Below, in pieces: positions 1-15,000 of a stretch of DNA of 64,000 bases. Under the pieces are notes generated by a model. That model did not search any database and had not been told where the DNA came from. It saw only the letters and a list, made by a program, of their open reading frames with translations. The translations under genes were made by a program, and so were the position numbers. The DNA is from Pachyseris speciosa (Eukaryota > Cnidaria > Anthozoa > Scleractinia > Pachyseridae), in assembly GCA_016490735.1 (NCBI GenBank), contig JAEMWC010000055.1, forward strand, positions 1-64,000. Reading direction: 5' to 3'. Numbering within the stretch: position 1 is the first letter of the stretch; each line of letters opens with the position of its first letter.

Positions 1-3000
1 TTTTTTCGCTGCCAACATGACTCATTGGACAACGTTGGCACAATAGCCTGGAAATATCTGTCTGAATTTGCAAGAACGTACCCGCAGAAATGTGGAGCCG
101 GTTGACCGAAATGGGTCCAGAACCGGCGTTTTTTGCATCGGACGGGCCCCGCAATAACTTTACAGCACTGAGAAGAAGGGAATGAGAGAGTGAGAAAGGA
201 GGAGGGACGGAGGACAAGAGAAAAAAGCACTAATCACTCTTTTAGTCTTTATAATGGCTACTTTGGAGATAGTTTTTGAACGAGAAAAAACCGCACCAAG
301 ATGCGCCTCTTTCGCGCAGGTACGTTTTTATCAAATCCAGACAGATAATTCACTGAAATAGCTCCAGAAGGCTGCAGAAGGCCCAAAAAGCCGTTTTTCG
401 CTGCAACATGACTCATTGGACAACGTTGGCACAATAGCCTGGAAATATCTGTCTGAATTTGCAAGAACGTACCCGCAGAAATGTGGAGCCGGTTGACCGA
501 AATGGGTCCAGAACCGGCGTTTTTTGCATCGGACGGGCCCCGCAATAACTTTACAGCACTGAGAAGGAGGGAATGAGAGAGTGAGAAAGGAGGAGGGACG
601 GAGGAGAAGAGAAAAAAGCACTAATCACTCTTTTAGTCTTTATAATGGCTACTTTGGAGATAGTTTTTGAACGAGAAAAAACCGCACCAAGATGCGCCTC
701 TTTCGCGCAGGTACGTTTTATCAAATCCAGACAGATAATTCACTGAAATAGCTCCAGAAGGCTGCAGAAGGCCCAAAAAGCCGTTTTTCGCTGCAACATG
801 ACTCATTGGACAACGTTGGCACAATAGCCTGGAAATATCTGTCTGAATTTGCAAGAACGTACCCGCAGAAATGTGGAGCCGGTTGACCGAAATGGGTCCA
901 GAACCGGCGTTTTTTGCATCGGACGGGCCCCGCAATAACTTTACAGCACTGAGAAGGAGGGAATGAGAGAGTGAGAAAGGAGGAGGGACGGAGGAGAGAG
1001 AAAAAAGCACTAATCACTCTTTTAGTCTTTATAATGGCTACTTTGGAGATAGTTTTTGAACGAGAAAAAACCGCACCAAGATGCGCCTCTTTCGCGCAGG
1101 TACGTTTTATCAAATCCAGACAGATAATTCACTGAAATAGCTCCAGAAGGCTGCAGAAGGCCCAAAAAGCCGTTTTTCGCTGCAACATGACTCATTGGAC
1201 AACGTTGGCACAATAGCCTGGAAATATCTGTCTGAATTTGCAAGAACGTACCCGCAGAAATGTGGAGCCGGTTGACCGAAATGGGTCCAGAACCGGCGTT
1301 TTTTGCATCGGACGGGCCCCGCAATAACTTTACAGCACTGAGAAGAAGGGAATGAGAGAGTGAGAAAGGAGGAGGGACGGAGGAGAAGAGAAAAAAGCAC
1401 TAATCACTCTTTTAGTCTTTATAATGGCTACTTTGGAGATAGTTTTTGAACGAGAAAAAACCGCACCAAGATGCGCCTCTTTCGCGCAGGTACGTTTTAT
1501 CAAATCCAGACAGATAATTCACTGAAATAGCTCCAGAAGGCTGCAGAAGGCCCAAAAAGCCGTTTTTCGCTGCAACATGACTCATTGGACAACGTTGGCA
1601 CAATAGCCTGGAAATATCTGTCTGAATTTGCAAGAACGTACCCGCAGAAATGTGGAGCCGGTTGACCGAAATGGGTCCAGAACCGGCGTTTTTTGCATCG
1701 GACGGGCCCCGCAATAACTTTACAGCACTGAGAAGAAGGGAATGAGAGAGTGAGAAAGGAGGAGGGACGGAGGAGAAGAGAAAAAAGCACTAATCACTCT
1801 TTTAGTCTTTATAATGGCTACTTTGGAGATAGTTTTTGAACGAGAAAAAACCGCACCAAGATGCGCCTCTTTCGCGCAGGTACGTTTTATCAAATCCAGA
1901 CAGATAATTCACTGAAATAGCTCCAGAAGGCTGCAGAAGGCCCAAAAAGCCGTTTTTCGCTGCAACATGACTCATTGGACAACGTTGGCACAATAGCCTG
2001 GAAATATCTGTCTGAATTTGCAAGAACGTACCCGCAGAAATGTGGAGCCGGTTGACCGAAATGGGTCCAGAACCGGCGTTTTTTGCATCGGACGGCCCCG
2101 CAATAACTTTACAGCACTGAGAAGGAGGGAATGAGAGAGTGAGAAAGGAGGAGGGACGGAGGAGAAGAGAAAAAGCACTAATCACTCTTTTAGTCTTTAT
2201 AATGGCTACTTTGGAGATAGTTTTTGAACGAGAAAAAACCGCACCAAGATGCGCCTCTTTCGCGCAGGTACGTTTTATCAAATCCAGACAGATAATTCAC
2301 TGAAATAGCTCCAGAAGGCTGCAGAAGGCCCAAAAAGCCGTTTTTCGCTGCAACATGACTCATTGGACAACGTTGGCACAATAGCCTGGAAATATCTGTC
2401 TGAATTTGCAAGAACGTACCCGCAGAAATGTGGAGCCGGTTGACCGAAATGGGTCCAGAACCGGCGTTTTTTGCATCGGACGGGCCCCGCAATAACTTTA
2501 CAGCACTGAGAAGAAGGGAATGAGAGAGTGAGAAAGGAGGAGGGACGGAGGACAAGAGAAAAAAGCACTAATCACTCTTTTAGTCTTTATAATGGCTACT
2601 TTGGAGATAGTTTTTGAACGAGAAAAAACCGCACCAAGATGCGCCTCTTTCGCGCAGGTACGTTTTATCAAATCCAGACAGATAATTCACTGAAATAGCT
2701 CCAGAAGGCTGCAGAAGGCCCAAAAAGCCGTTTTTCGCTGCAACATGACTCATTGGACAACGTTGGCACAATAGCCTGGAAATATCTGTCTGAATTTGCA
2801 AGAACGTACCCGCAGAAATGTGGAGCCGGTTGACCGAAATGGGTCCAGAACCGGCGTTTTTTGCATCGGACGGGCCCGCAATAACTTTACAGCACTGAGA
2901 AGGAGGGAATGAGAGAGTGAGAAAGGAGGAGGGACGGAGGAGAAGAGAAAAAAGCACTAATCACTCTTTTAGTCTTTATAATGGCTACTTTGGAGATAGT

Positions 3001-6000
3001 TTTTGAACGAGAAAAAACCGCACCAAGATGCGCCTCTTTCGCGCAGGTACGTTTTATCAAATCCAGACAGATAATTCACTGAAATAGCTCCAGAAGGCTG
3101 CAGAAGGCCCAAAAAGCCGTTTTTCGCTGCAACATGACTCATTGGACAACGTTGGCACAATAGCCTGGAAATATCTGTCTGAATTTGCAAGAACGTACCC
3201 GCAGAAATGTGGAGCCGGTTGACCGAAATGGGTCCAGAACCGGCGTTTTTTGCATCGGACGGGCCCCGCAATAACTTTACAGCACTGAGAAGGAGGGAAT
3301 GAGAGAGTGAGAAAGGAGGAGGGACGGAGGAGAGAGAAAAAAGCACTAATCACTCTTTTAGTCTTTATAATGGCTACTTTGGAGATAGTTTTTGAACGAG
3401 AAAAAACCGCACCAAGATGCGCCTCTTTCGCGCAGGTACGTTTTATCAAATCCAGACAGATAATTCACTGAAATAGCTCCAGAAGGCTGCAGAAGGCCCA
3501 AAAAGCCGTTTTTCGCTGCAACATGACTCATTGGACAACGTTGGCACAATAGCCTGGAAATATCTGTCTGAATTTGCAAGAACGTACCCGCAGAAATGTG
3601 GAGCCGGTTGACCGAAATGGGTCCAGAACCGGCGTTTTTTGCATCGGACGGGCCCCGCAATAACTTTACAGCACTGAGAAGGAGGGAATGAGAGAGTGAG
3701 AAAGGAGGAGGGACGGAGGAGAAGAGAAAAAAGCACTAATCACTCTTTTAGTCTTTATAATGGCTACTTTGGAGATAGTTTTTGAACGAGAAAAAACCGC
3801 ACCAAGATGCGCCTCTTTCGCGCAGGTACGTTTTATCAAATCCAGACAGATAATTCACTGAAATAGCTCCAGAAGGCTGCAGAAGGCCCAAAAAGCCGTT
3901 TTTCGCTGCAACATGACTCATTGGACAACGTTGGCACAATAGCCTGGAAATATCTGTCTGAATTTGCAAGAACGTACCCGCAGAAATGTGGAGCCGGTTG
4001 ACCGAAATGGGTCCAGAACCGGCGTTTTTTGCATCGGACGGGCCCCGCAATAACTTTACAGCACTGAGAAGAAGGGAATGAGAGAGTGAGAAAGGAGGAG
4101 GGACGGAGGAGAAGAGAAAAAAGCACTAATCACTCTTTTAGTCTTTATAATGGCTACTTTGGAGATAGTTTTTGAACGAGAAAAAACCGCACCAAGATGC
4201 GCCTCTTTCGCGCAGGTACGTTTTATCAAATCCAGACAGATAATTCACTGAAATAGCTCCAGAAGGCTGCAGAAGGCCCAAAAAGCCGTTTTTCGCTGCA
4301 ACATGACTCATTGGACAACGTTGGCACAATAGCCTGGAAATATCTGTCTGAATTTGCAAGAACGTACCCGCAGAAATGTGGAGCCGGTTGACCGAAATGG
4401 GTCCAGAACCGGCGTTTTTTGCATCGGACGGGCCCCGCAATAACTTTACAGCACTGAGAAGGAGGGAATGAGAGAGTGAGAAAGGAGGAGGGACGGAGGA
4501 GAAGAGAAAAAAGCACTAATCACTCTTTTAGTCTTTATAATGGCTACTTTGGAGATAGTTTTTGAACGAGAAAAAACCGCACCAAGATGCGCCTCTTTCG
4601 CGCAGGTACGTTTTATCAAATCCAGACAGATAATTCACTGAAATAGCTCCAGAAGGCTGCAGAAGGCCCAAAAAGCCGTTTTTCGCTGCAACATGACTCA
4701 TTGGACAACGTTGGCACAATAGCCTGGAAATATCTGTCTGAATTTGCAAGAACGTACCCGCAGAAATGTGGAGCCGGTTGACCGAAATGGGTCCAGAACC
4801 GGCGTTTTTTGCATCGGACGGGCCCCGCAATAACTTTACAGCACTGAGAAGGAGGGAATGAGAGAGTGAGAAAGGAGGAGGGACGGAGGAGAAGAGAAAA
4901 AAGCACTAATCACTCTTTTAGTCTTTATAATGGCTACTTTGGAGATAGTTTTTGAACGAGAAAAAACCGCACCAAGATGCGCCTCTTTCGCGCAGGTACG
5001 TTTTATCAAATCCAGACAGATAATTCACTGAAATAGCTCCAGAAGGCTGCAGAAGGCCCAAAAAGCCGTTTTTCGCTGCAACATGACTCATTGGACAACG
5101 TTGGCACAATAGCCTGGAAATATCTGTCTGAATTTGCAAGAACGTACCCGCAGAAATGTGGAGCCGGTTGACCGAAATGGGTCCAGAACCGGCGTTTTTT
5201 GCATCGGACGGGCCCCGCAATAACTTTACAGCACTGAGAAGAAGGGAATGAGAGAGTGAGAAAGGAGGAGGGACGGAGGACAAGAGAAAAAAGCACTAAT
5301 CACTCTTTTAGTCTTTATAATGGCTACTTTGGAGATAGTTTTTGAACGAGAAAAAACCGCACCAAGATGCGCCTCTTTCGCGCAGGTACGTTTTATCAAA
5401 TCCAGACAGATAATTCACTGAAATAGCTCCAGAAGGCTGCAGAAGGCCCAAAAAGCCGTTTTTCGCTGCAACATGACTCATTGGACAACGTTGGCACAAT
5501 AGCCTGGAAATATCTGTCTGAATTTGCAAGAACGTACCCGCAGAAATGTGGAGCCGGTTGACCGAAATGGGTCCAGAACCGGCGTTTTTTGCATCGGACG
5601 GGCCCCGCAATAACTTTACAGCACTGAGAAGGAGGGAATGAGAGAGTGAGAAAGGAGGAGGGACGGAGGAGAAGAGAAAAAAGCACTAATCACTCTTTTA
5701 GTCTTTATAATGGCTACTTTGGAGATAGTTTTTGAACGAGAAAAAACCGCACCAAGATGCGCCTCTTTCGCGCAGGTACGTTTTATCAAATCCAGACAGA
5801 TAATTCACTGAAATAGCTCCAGAAGGCTGCAGAAGGCCCAAAAAGCCGTTTTTCGCTGCAACATGACTCATTGGACAACGTTGGCACAATAGCCTGGAAA
5901 TATCTGTCTGAATTTGCAAGAACGTACCCGCAGAAATGTGGAGCCGGTTGACCGAAATGGGTCCAGAACCGGCGTTTTTTGCATCGGACGGGCCCCGCAA

Positions 6001-9000
6001 TAACTTTACAGCACTGAGAAGGAGGGAATGAGAGAGTGAGAAAGGAGGAGGGACGGAGGAGAAGAGAAAAAAGCACTAATCACTCTTTTAGTCTTTATAA
6101 TGGCTACTTTGGAGATAGTTTTTGAACGAGAAAAAACCGCACCAAGATGCGCCTCTTTCGCGCAGGTACGTTTTATCAAATCCAGACAGATAATTCACTG
6201 AAATAGCTCCAGAAGGCTGCAGAAGGCCCAAAAAGCCGTTTTTCGCTGCAACATGACTCATTGGACAACGTTGGCACAATAGCCTGGAAATATCTGTCTG
6301 AATTTGCAAGAACGTACCCGCAGAAATGTGGAGCCGGTTGACCGAAATGGGTCCAGAACCGGCGTTTTTTGCATCGGACGGGCCCCGCAATAACTTTACA
6401 GCACTGAGAAGGAGGGAATGAGAGAGTGAGAAAGGAGGAGGGACGGAGGAGAAGAGAAAAAAGCACTAATCACTCTTTTAGTCTTTATAATGGCTACTTT
6501 GGAGATAGTTTTTGAACGAGAAAAAACCGCACCAAGATGCGCCTCTTTCGCGCAGGTACGTTTTATCAAATCCAGACAGATAATTCACTGAAATAGCTCC
6601 AGAAGGCTGCAGAAGGCCCAAAAAGCCGTTTTTCGCTGCAACATGACTCATTGGACAACGTTGGCACAATAGCCTGGAAATATCTGTCTGAATTTGCAAG
6701 AACGTACCCGCAGAAATGTGGAGCCGGTTGACCGAAATGGGTCCAGAACCGGCGTTTTTTGCATCGGACGGGCCCCGCAATAACTTTACAGCACTGAGAA
6801 GGAGGGAATGAGAGAGTGAGAAAGGAGGAGGGACGGAGGACAAGAGAAAAAAGCACTAATCACTCTTTTAGTCTTTATAATGGCTACTTTGGAGATAGTT
6901 TTTGAACGAGAAAAAACCGCACCAAGATGCGCCTCTTTCGCGCAGGTACGTTTTATCAAATCCAGACAGATAATTCACTGAAATAGCTCCAGAAGGCTGC
7001 AGAAGGCCCAAAAAGCCGTTTTTCGCTGCAACATGACTCATTGGACAACGTTGGCACAATAGCCTGGAAATATCTGTCTGAATTTGCAAGAACGTACCCG
7101 CAGAAATGTGGAGCCGGTTGACCGAAATGGGTCCAGAACCGGCGTTTTTTGCATCGGACGGGCCCCGCAATAACTTTACAGCACTGAGAAGAAGGGAATG
7201 AGAGAGTGAGAAAGGAGGAGGGACGGAGGACAAGAGAAAAAAGCACTAATCACTCTTTTAGTCTTTATAATGGCTACTTTGGAGATAGTTTTTGAACGAG
7301 AAAAAACCGCACCAAGATGCGCCTCTTTCGCGCAGGTACGTTTTATCAAATCCAGACAGATAATTCACTGAAATAGCTCCAGAAGGCTGCAGAAGGCCCA
7401 AAAAGCCGTTTTTCGCTGCAACATGACTCATTGGACAACGTTGGCACAATAGCCTGGAAATATCTGTCTGAATTTGCAAGAACGTACCCGCAGAAATGTG
7501 GAGCCGGTTGACCGAAATGGGTCCAGAACCGGCGTTTTTTGCATCGGACGGGCCCCGCAATAACTTTACAGCACTGAGAAGGAGGGAATGAGAGAGTGAG
7601 AAAGGAGGAGGGACGGAGGACAAGAGAAAAAAGCACTAATCACTCTTTTAGTCTTTATAATGGCTACTTTGGAGATAGTTTTTGAACGAGAAAAAACCGC
7701 ACCAAGATGCGCCTCTTTCGCGCAGGTACGTTTTATCAAATCCAGACAGATAATTCACTGAAATAGCTCCAGAAGGCTGCAGAAGGCCCAAAAAGCCGTT
7801 TTTCGCTGCAACATGACTCATTGGACAACGTTGGCACAATAGCCTGGAAATATCTGTCTGAATTTGCAAGAACGTACCCGCAGAAATGTGGAGCCGGTTG
7901 ACCGAAATGGGTCCAGAACCGGCGTTTTTTGCATCGGACGGGCCCCGCAATAACTTTACAGCACTGAGAAGGAGGGAATGAGAGAGTGAGAAAGGAGGAG
8001 GGACGGAGGACAAGAGAAAAAAGCACTAATCACTCTTTTAGTCTTTATAATGGCTACTTTGGAGATAGTTTTTGAACGAGAAAAAACCGCACCAAGATGC
8101 GCCTCTTTCGCGCAGGTACGTTTTATCAAATCCAGACAGATAATTCACTGAAATAGCTCCAGAAGGCTGCAGAAGGCCCAAAAAGCCGTTTTTCGCTGCA
8201 ACATGACTCATTGGACAACGTTGGCACAATAGCCTGGAAATATCTGTCTGAATTTGCAAGAACGTACCCGCAGAAATGTGGAGCCGGTTGACCGAAATGG
8301 GTCCAGAACCGGCGTTTTTTGCATCGGACGGGCCCCGCAATAACTTTACAGCACTGAGAAGGAGGGAATGAGAGAGTGAGAAAGGAGGAGGGACGGAGGA
8401 CAAGAGAAAAAAGCACTAATCACTCTTTTAGTCTTTATAATGGCTACTTTGGAGATAGTTTTTGAACGAGAAAAAACCGCACCAAGATGCGCCTCTTTCG
8501 CGCAGGTACGTTTTATCAAATCCAGACAGATAATTCACTGAAATAGCTCCAGAAGGCTGCAGAAGGCCCAAAAAGCCGTTTTTCGCTGCAACATGACTCA
8601 TTGGACAACGTTGGCACAATAGCCTGGAAATATCTGTCTGAATTTGCAAGAACGTACCCGCAGAAATGTGGAGCCGGTTGACCGAAATGGGTCCAGAACC
8701 GGCGTTTTTTGCATCGGACGGGCCCCGCAATAACTTTACAGCACTGAGAAGGAGGGAATGAGAGAGTGAGAAAGGAGGAGGGACGGAGGACAAGAGAAAA
8801 AAGCACTAATCACTCTTTTAGTCTTTATAATGGCTACTTTGGAGATAGTTTTTGAACGAGAAAAAACCGCACCAAGATGCGCCTCTTTCGCGCAGGTACG
8901 TTTTATCAAATCCAGACAGATAATTCACTGAAATAGCTCCAGAAGGCTGCAGAAGGCCCAAAAAGCCGTTTTTCGCTGCAACATGACTCATTGGACAACG

Positions 9001-12000
9001 TTGGCACAATAGCCTGGAAATATCTGTCTGAATTTGCAAGAACGTACCCGCAGAAATGTGGAGCCGGTTGACCGAAATGGGTCCAGAACCGGCGTTTTTT
9101 GCATCGGACGGGCCCCGCAATAACTTTACAGCACTGAGAAGGAGGGAATGAGAGAGTGAGAAAGGAGGAGGGACGGAGGACAAGAGAAAAAAGCACTAAT
9201 CACTCTTTTAGTCTTTATAATGGCTACTTTGGAGATAGTTTTTGAACGAGAAAAAACCGCACCAAGATGCGCCTCTTTCGCGCAGGTACGTTTTATCAAA
9301 TCCAGACAGATAATTCACTGAAATAGCTCCAGAAGGCTGCAGAAGGCCCAAAAAGCCGTTTTTCGCTGCAACATGACTCATTGGACAACGTTGGCACAAT
9401 AGCCTGGAAATATCTGTCTGAATTTGCAAGAACGTACCCGCAGAAATGTGGAGCCGGTTGACCGAAATGGGTCCAGAACCGGCGTTTTTTGCATCGGACG
9501 GGCCCCGCAATAACTTTACAGCACTGAGAAGGAGGGAATGAGAGAGTGAGAAAGGAGGAGGGACGGAGGACAAGAGAAAAAAGCACTAATCACTCTTTTA
9601 GTCTTTATAATGGCTACTTTGGAGATAGTTTTTGAACGAGAAAAAACCGCACCAAGATGCGCCTCTTTCGCGCAGGTACGTTTTATCAAATCCAGACAGA
9701 TAATTCACTGAAATAGCTCCAGAAGGCTGCAGAAGGCCCAAAAAGCCGTTTTTCGCTGCAACATGACTCATTGGACAACGTTGGCACAATAGCCTGGAAA
9801 TATCTGTCTGAATTTGCAAGAACGTACCCGCAGAAATGTGGAGCCGGTTGACCGAAATGGGTCCAGAACCGGCGTTTTTTGCATCGGACGGGCCCCGCAA
9901 TAACTTTACAGCACTGAGAAGGAGGGAATGAGAGAGTGAGAAAGGAGGAGGGACGGAGGACAAGAGAAAAAAGCACTAATCACTCTTTTAGTCTTTATAA
10001 TGGCTACTTTGGAGATAGTTTTTGAACGAGAAAAAACCGCACCAAGATGCGCCTCTTTCGCGCAGGTACGTTTTATCAAATCCAGACAGATAATTCACTG
10101 AAATAGCTCCAGAAGGCTGCAGAAGGCCCAAAAAGCCGTTTTTCGCTGCAACATGACTCATTGGACAACGTTGGCACAATAGCCTGGAAATATCTGTCTG
10201 AATTTGCAAGAACGTACCCGCAGAAATGTGGAGCCGGTTGACCGAAATGGGTCCAGAACCGGCGTTTTTTGCATCGGACGGGCCCCGCAATAACTTTACA
10301 GCACTGAGAAGAAGGGAATGAGAGAGTGAGAAAGGAGGAGGGACGGAGGACAAGAGAAAAAAGCACTAATCACTCTTTTAGTCTTTATAATGGCTACTTT
10401 GGAGATAGTTTTTGAACGAGAAAAAACCGCACCAAGATGCGCCTCTTTCGCGCAGGTACGTTTTATCAAATCCAGACAGATAATTCACTGAAATAGCTCC
10501 AGAAGGCTGCAGAAGGCCCAAAAAGCCGTTTTTCGCTGCAACATGACTCATTGGACAACGTTGGCACAATAGCCTGGAAATATCTGTCTGAATTTGCAAG
10601 AACGTACCCGCAGAAATGTGGAGCCGGTTGACCGAAATGGGTCCAGAACCGGCGTTTTTTGCATCGGACGGGCCCCGCAATAACTTTACAGCACTGAGAA
10701 GGAGGGAATGAGAGAGTGAGAAAGGAGGAGGGACGGAGGACAAGAGAAAAAAGCACTAATCACTCTTTTAGTCTTTATAATGGCTACTTTGGAGATAGTT
10801 TTTGAACGAGAAAAAACCGCACCAAGATGCGCCTCTTTCGCGCAGGTACGTTTTATCAAATCCAGACAGATAATTCACTGAAATAGCTCCAGAAGGCTGC
10901 AGAAGGCCCAAAAAGCCGTTTTTCGCTGCAACATGACTCATTGGACAACGTTGGCACAATAGCCTGGAAATATCTGTCTGAATTTGCAAGAACGTACCCG
11001 CAGAAATGTGGAGCCGGTTGACCGAAATGGGTCCAGAACCGGCGTTTTTTGCATCGGACGGGCCCCGCAATAACTTTACAGCACTGAGAAGGAGGGAATG
11101 AGAGAGTGAGAAAGGAGGAGGGACGGAGGACAAGAGAAAAAAGCACTAATCACTCTTTTAGTCTTTATAATGGCTACTTTGGAGATAGTTTTTGAACGAG
11201 AAAAAACCGCACCAAGATGCGCCTCTTTCGCGCAGGTACGTTTTATCAAATCCAGACAGATAATTCACTGAAATAGCTCCAGAAGGCTGCAGAAGGCCCA
11301 AAAAGCCGTTTTTCGCTGCAACATGACTCATTGGACAACGTTGGCACAATAGCCTGGAAATATCTGTCTGAATTTGCAAGAACGTACCCGCAGAAATGTG
11401 GAGCCGGTTGACCGAAATGGGTCCAGAACCGGCGTTTTTTGCATCGGACGGGCCCCGCAATAACTTTACAGCACTGAGAAGGAGGGAATGAGAGAGTGAG
11501 AAAGGAGGAGGGACGGAGGACAAGAGAAAAAAGCACTAATCACTCTTTTAGTCTTTATAATGGCTACTTTGGAGATAGTTTTTGAACGAGAAAAAACCGC
11601 ACCAAGATGCGCCTCTTTCGCGCAGGTACGTTTTATCAAATCCAGACAGATAATTCACTGAAATAGCTCCAGAAGGCTGCAGAAGGCCCAAAAAGCCGTT
11701 TTTCGCTGCAACATGACTCATTGGACAACGTTGGCACAATAGCCTGGAAATATCTGTCTGAATTTGCAAGAACGTACCCGCAGAAATGTGGAGCCGGTTG
11801 ACCGAAATGGGTCCAGAACCGGCGTTTTTTGCATCGGACGGGCCCCGCAATAACTTTACAGCACTGAGAAGGAGGGAATGAGAGAGTGAGAAAGGAGGAG
11901 GGACGGAGGACAAGAGAAAAAAGCACTAATCACTCTTTTAGTCTTTATAATGGCTACTTTGGAGATAGTTTTTGAACGAGAAAAAACCGCACCAAGATGC

Positions 12001-15000
12001 GCCTCTTTCGCGCAGGTACGTTTTATCAAATCCAGACAGATAATTCACTGAAATAGCTCCAGAAGGCTGCAGAAGGCCCAAAAAGCCGTTTTTCGCTGCA
12101 ACATGACTCATTGGACAACGTTGGCACAATAGCCTGGAAATATCTGTCTGAATTTGCAAGAACGTACCCGCAGAAATGTGGAGCCGGTTGACCGAAATGG
12201 GTCCAGAACCGGCGTTTTTTGCATCGGACGGGCCCCGCAATAACTTTACAGCACTGAGAAGGAGGGAATGAGAGAGTGAGAAAGGAGGAGGGACGGAGGA
12301 GAAGAGAAAAAAGCACTAATCACTCTTTTAGTCTTTATAATGGCTACTTTGGAGATAGTTTTTGAACGAGAAAAAACCGCACCAAGATGCGCCTCTTTCG
12401 CGCAGGTACGTTTTATCAAATCCAGACAGATAATTCACTGAAATAGCTCCAGAAGGCTGCAGAAGGCCCAAAAAGCCGTTTTTCGCTGCAACATGACTCA
12501 TTGGACAACGTTGGCACAATAGCCTGGAAATATCTGTCTGAATTTGCAAGAACGTACCCGCAGAAATGTGGAGCCGGTTGACCGAAATGGGTCCAGAACC
12601 GGCGTTTTTTGCATCGGACGGGCCCCGCAATAACTTTACAGCACTGAGAAGGAGGGAATGAGAGAGTGAGAAAGGAGGAGGGACGGAGGAGAAGAGAAAA
12701 AAGCACTAATCACTCTTTTAGTCTTTATAATGGCTACTTTGGAGATAGTTTTTGAACGAGAAAAAACCGCACCAAGATGCGCCTCTTTCGCGCAGGTACG
12801 TTTTATCAAATCCAGACAGATAATTCACTGAAATAGCTCCAGAAGGCTGCAGAAGGCCCAAAAAGCCGTTTTTCGCTGCAACATGACTCATTGGACAACG
12901 TTGGCACAATAGCCTGGAAATATCTGTCTGAATTTGCAAGAACGTACCCGCAGAAATGTGGAGCCGGTTGACCGAAATGGGTCCAGAACCGGCGTTTTTT
13001 GCATCGGACGGGCCCCGCAATAACTTTACAGCACTGAGAAGGAGGGAATGAGAGAGTGAGAAAGGAGGAGGGACGGAGGAGAAGAGAAAAAAGCACTAAT
13101 CACTCTTTTAGTCTTTATAATGGCTACTTTGGAGATAGTTTTTGAACGAGAAAAAACCGCACCAAGATGCGCCTCTTTCGCGCAGGTACGTTTTATCAAA
13201 TCCAGACAGATAATTCACTGAAATAGCTCCAGAAGGCTGCAGAAGGCCCAAAAAGCCGTTTTTCGCTGCAACATGACTCATTGGACAACGTTGGCACAAT
13301 AGCCTGGAAATATCTGTCTGAATTTGCAAGAACGTACCCGCAGAAATGTGGAGCCGGTTGACCGAAATGGGTCCAGAACCGGCGTTTTTTGCATCGGACG
13401 GGCCCCGCAATAACTTTACAGCACTGAGAAGGAGGGAATGAGAGAGTGAGAAAGGAGGAGGGACGGAGGACAAGAGAAAAAAGCACTAATCACTCTTTTA
13501 GTCTTTATAATGGCTACTTTGGAGATAGTTTTTGAACGAGAAAAAACCGCACCAAGATGCGCCTCTTTCGCGCAGGTACGTTTTATCAAATCCAGACAGA
13601 TAATTCACTGAAATAGCTCCAGAAGGCTGCAGAAGGCCCAAAAAGCCGTTTTTCGCTGCAACATGACTCATTGGACAACGTTGGCACAATAGCCTGGAAA
13701 TATCTGTCTGAATTTGCAAGAACGTACCCGCAGAAATGTGGAGCCGGTTGACCGAAATGGGTCCAGAACCGGCGTTTTTTGCATCGGACGGGCCCCGCAA
13801 TAACTTTACAGCACTGAGAAGGAGGGAATGAGAGAGTGAGAAAGGAGGAGGGACGGAGGACAAGAGAAAAAAGCACTAATCACTCTTTTAGTCTTTATAA
13901 TGGCTACTTTGGAGATAGTTTTTGAACGAGAAAAAACCGCACCAAGATGCGCCTCTTTCGCGCAGGTACGTTTTATCAAATCCAGACAGATAATTCACTG
14001 AAATAGCTCCAGAAGGCTGCAGAAGGCCCAAAAAGCCGTTTTTCGCTGCAACATGACTCATTGGACAACGTTGGCACAATAGCCTGGAAATATCTGTCTG
14101 AATTTGCAAGAACGTACCCGCAGAAATGTGGAGCCGGTTGACCGAAATGGGTCCAGAACCGGCGTTTTTTGCATCGGACGGGCCCCGCAATAACTTTACA
14201 GCACTGAGAAGGAGGGAATGAGAGAGTGAGAAAGGAGGAGGGACGGAGGACAAGAGAAAAAAGCACTAATCACTCTTTTAGTCTTTATAATGGCTACTTT
14301 GGAGATAGTTTTTGAACGAGAAAAAACCGCACCAAGATGCGCCTCTTTCGCGCAGGTACGTTTTATCAAATCCAGACAGATAATTCACTGAAATAGCTCC
14401 AGAAGGCTGCAGAAGGCCCAAAAAGCCGTTTTTCGCTGCAACATGACTCATTGGACAACGTTGGCACAATAGCCTGGAAATATCTGTCTGAATTTGCAAG
14501 AACGTACCCGCAGAAATGTGGAGCCGGTTGACCGAAATGGGTCCAGAACCGGCGTTTTTTGCATCGGACGGGCCCCGCAATAACTTTACAGCACTGAGAA
14601 GGAGGGAATGAGAGAGTGAGAAAGGAGGAGGGACGGAGGACAAGAGAAAAAAGCACTAATCACTCTTTTAGTCTTTATAATGGCTACTTTGGAGATAGTT
14701 TTTGAACGAGAAAAAACCGCACCAGGATGCGCCTCTTTCGCGCAGGTACGTTTTATCAAATCCAGACAGATAATTCACTGAAATAGCTCCAGAAGGCTGC
14801 AGAAGGCCCAAAACGCCGTTTTTCGCTGCAACATGACTCATTGGACAACGTTGGCACAATAGCCTGGAAATATCTGTCTGAATTTGCAAGAACGTACCCG
14901 CAGAAATGTGGAGCCGGTTGACCGAAATGGGTCCAGAACCGGCGTTTTTTGCATCGGACGGGCCCCGCAATAACTTTACAGCATTGAGAAGAAGGGAATG